A DNA stretch of 38,233 bases, taken from the NCBI GenBank assembly GCA_030148505.1, contig JASBTI010000019.1:1-38233 (forward strand). The letters are read 5' to 3'. The notes under the pieces were generated by a model. The model saw only the letters and a program-made list of their open reading frames with translations. It ran no database searches and was not told the origin of the DNA. The stretch is from Rhodanobacter sp. Lineage in GTDB: Bacteria > Pseudomonadota > Gammaproteobacteria > Xanthomonadales > Rhodanobacteraceae. Positions 33,631-38,233 of the stretch are shown here, piece after piece; position 1 is the stretch's first letter, and every line of letters begins with the position of its first letter. The position numbers and the translations under genes are program-made.

Positions 33631-35802
33631 CTACAGCGGATAGCGATGCACGCCACTGACCGTACCCGTACGCCGCACTCGACGGATCACGTCGGCCAGA
33701 TGCTTGCGGCTTCTGACCTCCATCGAAAACAGCAGCGTGGCGGCAGACGCATCGCGCTCTACATATTCCACGTTCTCGATATTCGAGTCGGCCGCGGCGA
33801 TCGCGGTCGCCACTGTGGCCAGTACGCCGGGGCGATTGATGACTTCGATCCGCAACTGGGCGCGATAGTCACCTTGCACCTCACGTGCCCACTCGATCGC
33901 CACACATCGCTCGGGTGATTTGCGCAACTCGATCACGTTGGGGCATTCCTCGCGGTGCACCACGATGCCTTTGCCGGATGACAGATAACCCACAATGTCG
34001 TCCCCCGGCAGCGGATGACAACAGTTGGCAAAGCTCAGCACGCCCCGTTCGGCACCGCTGATGCGTATGTTCTCGTGCGCGTGCGACGAGGCATGAGGCC
34101 TTTCGCCCGACTGGTCGCCCCGCGCCGCGAGCAGCTGGCTGGCCACCACATCGGGCATGCGGTTGCCCAGAGCAATATCGGACAGCAACTCTTCCAATCG
34201 CTTGAGCTTGGCGTGTTCCAAGAACTGATCCAGCACCGCCACCGGAATGCCGTCCAGACTGCTGCGGCCCAGCGCATCCAGCGCGCGATCGAGCATGCGC
34301 GAGCCGAAGTCGACCGCGTCCTCATGCTGCAGGTGCTTTAGATATTGGCGAATCGCCGTACGCGCCTTGCCGGTAACCACCGACTCGAGCCATGCCGGGT
34401 TGGGGACGGCCGAGGGTGCCGTGATGATCTCCACCAACTGGCCCGACTCCAACTTGGTACGCAGCGGCAACAACTTCTTGTCCACCCGTGCCGCCACCGC
34501 ATGATCGCCAACATCCGTGTGCACGGCGTAGGCGAAGTCCAGTACGGTCGCATTGCGGGGCAATGAGAGAATGTCTCCGCGCGGCGTAAACAGGTAGACC
34601 TCGTCGGGAAAAAGATCGATCTTGACCGCCTCGATGAATTCCGCCGAGGAGGCTGTCCCGACCGAGTTGTCGGCCAGTGACGACAACCACTCGCGTGCGC
34701 GCGCCTGGGCGCTGTTGGCCGGACCGCTATCGGTTTTATAGGCCCAGTGTGCCGCCACCCCACGCTCGGCTACCGAGTCCATCTCGGCAGTGCGAATCTG
34801 TACCTCGATCGGCGCACCAAAGGGCCCCAGCAACACGGTATGCAGCGATTGGTATCCATTGGCCTTGGAGATCGCGATGAAATCCTTGAAACGCCGGTCC
34901 ACCGGCTTGTACAACGCGTGTATCGCACCCAGCGCCATGTAACAACTCATCGCGCTGTCGACAACCACCCGGAAGCCATAGACGTCCATCAGCTGGGCGA
35001 AGCTTTTGTGCTCACCACGCATCTTCGAATAAATGCTCCAGGGCGACTTGATTCGACCTACTACGCGACTCTGCAACTGCTCTTCGGCAAGCCGCGCCGA
35101 TAGCGCCTCCTCGATCCTCCCCATCGCCTCGCGACGGTTACCTATCGCCGCGCGGATACGCTCGCTGATTACCCTATAGCGATCGGGATACAACGCCCGA
35201 AAACCCAGATCCTGCAGTTCGGCCTTGAACTTGTTCATGCCCAGGCGCTGCGCGATCGGCGCATAGATCTCCAGCGTCTCGCGGGCGATGCGCCGACGCG
35301 ACTCAATATCCTTGGCACCCAGCGTGCGCATGTTGTGCAAGCGGTCGGCCAGCTTGATCAGAATCACCCGCAGGTCGCGAGCCATCGCCAGCAGCATCTT
35401 GCGGAAGCTCTCCACGTCGGCTTCCTGACGACTGCCGAAACGCATCTTGTCGAGCTTGGTGACGCCATCGACCAGTTCAGCCACGACCTCACCGAATTCG
35501 GCCGCCAGCGCATCACGACTCAGCGCCGTGTCCTCCAGCGTATCGTGCAGGATCGCAGCAATAATCGTTTCCGCATCCAACCCGAGCTCGGCCAGAATGC
35601 CGGCCACCGCCACCGGGTGGGTAATATAGGGTTCGCCGCTCTTGCGTGCCTGTCCCGCGTGCGCATGCGCTCCGATCAGAAAGGCACGCAGTACGCGCTC
35701 AACCTGCTCTTCCGGTAGATAACCGATGCGCTCTTTTAGTGCCAGCACATACGGCGGCAGCTCGGACGGATCGACGGAGGTGGAATCCACAGCCGCGGTC
35801 AT
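33631..35802 (-). CDS. spoT: Bifunctional (p)ppGpp synthetase/hydrolase
   Basis: 723 residues. The HD hydrolase domain is intact (ITHPVAVAGILAELGLDAE, ILHDTLEDT, DGVTKLDK, about 45-150). The synthetase domain carries YGFRVVV, RFKDFIAISKANGYQSLHT and EVQIRT (about 270-350). A TGS domain (VYLFTPRGDILSLPRNATVL), a conserved Cys/His segment (FANCCHPLPGDDIVGYLSSG) and a C-terminal ACT domain (about 645-720) follow. It makes and degrades the alarmone (p)ppGpp in the cytoplasm and governs the stringent response. It lies downstream of rpoZ with 126 bases between, the usual order. Confidence 0.97.
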   Translation of the reverse strand: MTAAVDSTSVDPSELPPYVLALKERIGYLPEEQVERVLRAFLIGAHAHAGQARKSGEPYITHPVAVAGILAELGLDAETIIAAILHDTLEDTALSRDALAAEFGEVVAELVDGVTKLDKMRFGSRQEADVESFRKMLLAMARDLRVILIKLADRLHNMRTLGAKDIESRRRIARETLEIYAPIAQRLGMNKFKAELQDLGFRALYPDRYRVISERIRAAIGNRREAMGRIEEALSARLAEEQLQSRVVGRIKSPWSIYSKMRGEHKSFAQLMDVYGFRVVVDSAMSCYMALGAIHALYKPVDRRFKDFIAISKANGYQSLHTVLLGPFGAPIEVQIRTAEMDSVAERGVAAHWAYKTDSGPANSAQARAREWLSSLADNSVGTASSAEFIEAVKIDLFPDEVYLFTPRGDILSLPRNATVLDFAYAVHTDVGDHAVAARVDKKLLPLRTKLESGQLVEIITAPSAVPNPAWLESVVTGKARTAIRQYLKHLQHEDAVDFGSRMLDRALDALGRSSLDGIPVAVLDQFLEHAKLKRLEELLSDIALGNRMPDVVASQLLAARGDQSGERPHASSHAHENIRISGAERGVLSFANCCHPLPGDDIVGYLSSGKGIVVHREECPNVIELRKSPERCVAIEWAREVQGDYRAQLRIEVINRPGVLATVATAIAAADSNIENVEYVERDASAATLLFSMEVRSRKHLADVIRRVRRTGTVSGVHRYPL

Positions 35803-35928
35803 GGGTCTCGCCGCCGGTTCAGGCGCTCACCGAATCAGCGCAGCGATTCAGGGTCGCGAACGGACTCGAAAATCCGTCCATACCAGCCAGGCCAGCATGG
35901 CGTTGCACCGACCGACGGCCGCTGTCCA

Positions 35929-36219
35929 TCAGTCCTCACCGGCCTTCGAGAGGTCATCATCAACTTCGGCTGCCGCCCACTCCAGCGCCTCACGCTCGGC
36001 ACGCTCGCGTTCAGCCACATCGATCTGATCGATCATCGCCTGATCGATCCGACGATCGGCAATCTCGCGCAAGGCGAGTACGGTAGGCTTGTCGTGATCG
36101 GGGTTGACTGCCGGTTCGGCACCCTTTTCCAGCTGACGCGCGCGTTTGGTCGCCATCAGTACCAGCTCGAAACGGTTGTCGACTACCTCAAGGCAGTCTT
36201 CCACAGTAATGCGGGCCAT
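35929..36219 (-). CDS. rpoZ: RNA polymerase omega subunit
   Basis: 96 residues (E. coli 91). It starts [20 protein letters not shown] and contains the MAT motif ([14 protein letters not shown]) and [15 protein letters not shown]. It stabilises the beta' subunit in RNA polymerase and contributes to ppGpp binding. An AAGGA site lies before the ATG. gmk, the usual upstream neighbour, is absent; the gene starts its own transcription unit with spoT behind it and is divergent from mlaA. Confidence 0.97.
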   Translation of the reverse strand: MARITVEDCLEVVDNRFELVLMATKRARQLEKGAEPAVNPDHDKPTVLALREIADRRIDQAMIDQIDVAERERAEREALEWAAAEVDDDLSKAGED

Positions 36220-36258
36220 GCGAAATCCTTAAAGAATAAAATGACTTACAGACCCGAC

Positions 36259-36287
36259 AGTGTAGCCAGCGCATGACTGGCTGGCAA
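36259..36287 (-). promoter_or_regulatory. rpoZ: Promoter of rpoZ
   Basis: On the minus strand TTGCCA (-35, 36282-36287) and TACACT (-10, 36259-36264) are 17 bases apart, about 40 bases before the rpoZ ATG. The spacer itself is bounded by the inverted repeat GCCAG...CTGGC, which might be an operator. Confidence 0.6.
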
Positions 36288-36416
36288 TCCAGCAGCCGCC
36301 CGCTCAACTGTCGACACGGCAGCATCGTCCGCGACGTGCGAAAGTACCCTGAAAGTCGTGCAGGATATAAAACCATTCAGTACACTTATAGACGCCTCAC
36401 GTCACGAACCCTGAGC

Positions 36417-37259
36417 ATGCATCCTTTATCCCGATCCTTTCCCCCGACTCGCTGGTTTGCCTTGCTCGCTTTGTTGTTCCTGGCCGGCTGCGCCATCGCC
36501 CAGCCGCGCACTGACGATCCGCTGGAAAAGTACAACCGCAAGGTCTACCAGTTCAACAGCGCTCTGGACAAGGCCGTGATCCGGCCGGTAGCCGTAGGCT
36601 ACCGCAAGGTAACCAATCCACCGGTACGCCGTTCGCTCAGCGATTTTTTCACCAATATCCACATGCCCATCACGATCGCCAATGATCTGTTGCAGGCCCG
36701 CCCCAGGCAGGCTCTTCAGGGCAGCGGGCGCTTCCTGATCAACCTGACTCTGGGAATTGGCGGACTTTTCGACCCCGCCAGCCAACTCGGCTTGCCGCAG
36801 GAGAGCAACGACTTTGGCCTGACCCTGGCCCGCTGGGGTGTTCCCGAGGGTGATTTCCTGATGGTTCCCTTCGTCGGCCCGAGTACGGTACGCGATATCT
36901 GGCGCCTTCCGGTGGACAGTTATTTCTTCGATCCGCTGAGCTACTTCTCGCGCAATCACAACGAACACGGACTGCAGTACGTACCGCAGCTGCTTTATCT
37001 GATCACCTTGCGCGCACGTGCCATCGACGCCGAAAGCTATCTTGACTCGGCTTACGATCCGTATGTATTCCTACGCGATGCGTATCGCCAGCGACGCCTG
37101 TATCAGCTCTACGACGGTAATCCACCCAATGCCATCATCAACCAGATGCAAGGGCTCGATAACCAGAATTTCGATCCCGAGCAGCTCCTCGAGCAGCAGC
37201 GGCAGTGGGAAAAGACGCATCCCGCCAAGGATGGCCAGCAGCCACAGAGCTCACCGTAA
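36417..37259 (+). CDS. mlaA: MlaA outer-membrane lipoprotein of phospholipid retrograde transport
   Basis: 280 residues. A lipoprotein signal ends in FLAGC with Cys25 as the lipidation site. The family core follows: DPLEKYNRKVYQFNSALDKA, SDFFTNIHMPITIANDLLQA, RFLINLTLGIGGLFDPASQL, ESNDFGLTLARWGVPEGDFL and MVPFVGPSTVRDIW. It sits in the outer membrane and removes misplaced phospholipids from the outer leaflet, passing them to MlaC and the MlaFEDB complex. The mla transporter genes are not in the window. The ATG at 36417 is chosen because it gives a proper signal peptide. An IS element begins 40 bases after the stop. Confidence 0.95.
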   Translation: MHPLSRSFPPTRWFALLALLFLAGCAIAQPRTDDPLEKYNRKVYQFNSALDKAVIRPVAVGYRKVTNPPVRRSLSDFFTNIHMPITIANDLLQARPRQALQGSGRFLINLTLGIGGLFDPASQLGLPQESNDFGLTLARWGVPEGDFLMVPFVGPSTVRDIWRLPVDSYFFDPLSYFSRNHNEHGLQYVPQLLYLITLRARAIDAESYLDSAYDPYVFLRDAYRQRRLYQLYDGNPPNAIINQMQGLDNQNFDPEQLLEQQRQWEKTHPAKDGQQPQSSP

Positions 37260-37299
37260 CAAGAGAGGCGCAGCCACATCATGAAAAAGGGGCCCGATG

Positions 37300-38233
37300 C
37301 TGAGGTTTCCCCACAAATCTCCTCGATCAATCAACACCTTGCGTGCTGACTGAAGGAACAGTGCGCGCATGATGCGGTCATTCCTCACGGGTTACGAAGC
37401 CAGAGGAGATCGCACCATGCACGCCACCAAAGTATTGCAAAAGTGCCTCGGCGATGCACTCGGCTCGATGCATGCGCTGCGTAGCCATGTGTTACTGCGC
37501 GCCGTCGAGGCGATGATTCAGGGCAGCCGCCTGACGCTGATCGATCTGGCGCGTTCATGGCCCGGCGCGGAACGCGTCCGTGCGCCGCTCAAGGCGCTGG
37601 ATCGACTCTTGGGCAACCGCCATCTGCACGTCGAACGCGAACACATCTACCAAGCCATGACCCGTTGGCTTGTGCGCAGCAAACAACCCGTCATCCTCAT
37701 CGATTGGTCGGATCTGAAGTCCGATCGGAGCTGGCATCTGCTGCGTGCAGCGATTCCTGTGGGTGGCCGTTCACTGCCGATCCTGGACATGGTGTTTCCT
37801 GGCGGGCAACAGGGCTCACCGAAGGCCGAAAACCGTTTTCTACAACGCCTGGCGCACGTACTTCCCGATGACGTGCGGCCGATTCTGGTGACCGACGCCG
37901 GCTTCCGTGGGCCATGGTTCCGCGCCGTCGAGGCAATGGACTGGCAGTGGCTGGGGCGCTTGCGCAATACGACGTATCTCAAACCCGTTGAGGTGCCCGA
38001 TGAACCCGGGGAGTGGGTGACGTGCAAAGCCATGTATGCCTTGGCCGCGCGCAGGCCGCGCGATTTCGGATCAATGGCTATCGCGCGAAGCAATCCCCTG
38101 ACGGCACGTGTGGTGTTGCACGCCAAGCCGCCCAAAGGCCGCAAGCATCGCAATCGCCAAGGCGCGCTGGCGCGCAACTCCAACAGCCGAAAGAACGCGC
38201 AACGTGAGAGCGAGCCGTGGCTGCTGGTGGCAT
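37300..38233 (+). mobile_element. IS10-like insertion sequence (IS4 family), left part, cut by window edge
   Basis: The left end is placed at 37300, where CTGAGGTTTCCCCACAAATC resembles the IS10 outer end (CTGAG...TCCCC...CA...). The transposase starts 117 bases inside this end, close to the 108 bases in IS10. The preceding nine bases, GGCCCGATG (37291-37299), would be the target duplication if insertion was simple. The right end and second copy of the nine bases are outside the window. Confidence 0.7.
37417..38233 (+). CDS. IS4-family (IS10-like) transposase, N-terminal 272 residues
   Basis: The frame is open from the ATG at 37417 (AGAGGAGA upstream) to the window edge. It follows IS10 transposase closely: LKALDRLLGNRHLHVEREHI, then VILIDWSDLKSD with Asp96 (IS10 Asp97), VTDAGFRGPWFRAVE with Asp160 (IS10 Asp161), and WLGRLRNTTYL. 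The third catalytic residue (Glu in the YREK region, residue 292 in IS10) lies beyond the edge. It is a DDE transposase that moves the element by cut-and-paste. No frameshift is visible in the part present, so the copy may be active. Confidence 0.93.
   Translation, partial: MHATKVLQKCLGDALGSMHALRSHVLLRAVEAMIQGSRLTLIDLARSWPGAERVRAPLKALDRLLGNRHLHVEREHIYQAMTRWLVRSKQPVILIDWSDLKSDRSWHLLRAAIPVGGRSLPILDMVFPGGQQGSPKAENRFLQRLAHVLPDDVRPILVTDAGFRGPWFRAVEAMDWQWLGRLRNTTYLKPVEVPDEPGEWVTCKAMYALAARRPRDFGSMAIARSNPLTARVVLHAKPPKGRKHRNRQGALARNSNSRKNAQRESEPWLLVA

Overview
The window looks like chromosomal DNA of a GC-rich gammaproteobacterium in the order Xanthomonadales, most likely Rhodanobacteraceae (Rhodanobacter/Dyella/Frateuria-like). 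The reasons are the gene content (pilMNOPQ divergent from mrcA, cysteine-free type B ribosomal protein L31, rpoZ-spoT-ridA-recG order, a MoxR/VWA/BatD operon, a FecR/DUF6600 protein) and the tightly overlapping high-GC genes. The taxon is inferred from protein style only; there is no rRNA here.

Layout. 1-560: right edge of a probable integrated element. The N-terminal 82 codons of a P4-type tyrosine integrase read off the left edge of the window, followed by a short region full of GGACTT/AAGTCC repeats and an intact tRNA-Gly(CCC). 561-4310: a large secreted FecR/DUF6600 protein and trmB. 4626-10463: single genes with metabolic, transport and repair roles (SLC13/RCK transporter, Rieske ferredoxin, small membrane protein, AraC-HTH/alkyltransferase fusion, EamA exporter, FAH-family enzyme, mscL). 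10542-11994: a MarR regulator translationally coupled to a small secreted cysteine-containing protein, divergent from a macrodomain hydrolase. 11981-19024: a six-gene minus-strand operon, moxR-DUF58-DUF4381-batA-batB/C-batD, with every junction overlapping. 19217-24399: the type IV pilus operon pilMNOPQ, closed by a clear terminator, with mrcA (PBP1A) and an uncharacterised nucleotidyltransferase-like gene divergent from it. 28032-33550: gltA, rpmE2, nucleoside hydrolase, recG and ridA on the minus strand. 33631-36219: spoT and rpoZ. 36417-37259: mlaA, a lipoprotein of outer-membrane lipid transport. 37300-end: the left part of an IS10-like (IS4 family) insertion sequence, cut by the window edge.

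The two large envelope systems dominate. The MoxR operon encodes an AAA+ ATPase with several von Willebrand A proteins anchored at the inner membrane. The Pil operon builds the pilus alignment complex and the outer-membrane secretin. The rpoZ-spoT-ridA-recG block is housekeeping (transcription, stringent response, metabolite repair, recombination). Both ends of the window are mobile: an integrase island on the left and an IS on the right.

The points most worth a second look are: the integrase/tRNA-Gly boundary with its repeat array; the degenerate metal-binding motif in the BatB-like VWA domain; the MarR/secreted-protein pair facing a macrodomain gene; the nucleotidyltransferase-like gene behind mrcA; and the IS10-like end next to mlaA. 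I did not find a CRISPR array, a defence island, or a clearly unprecedented system.
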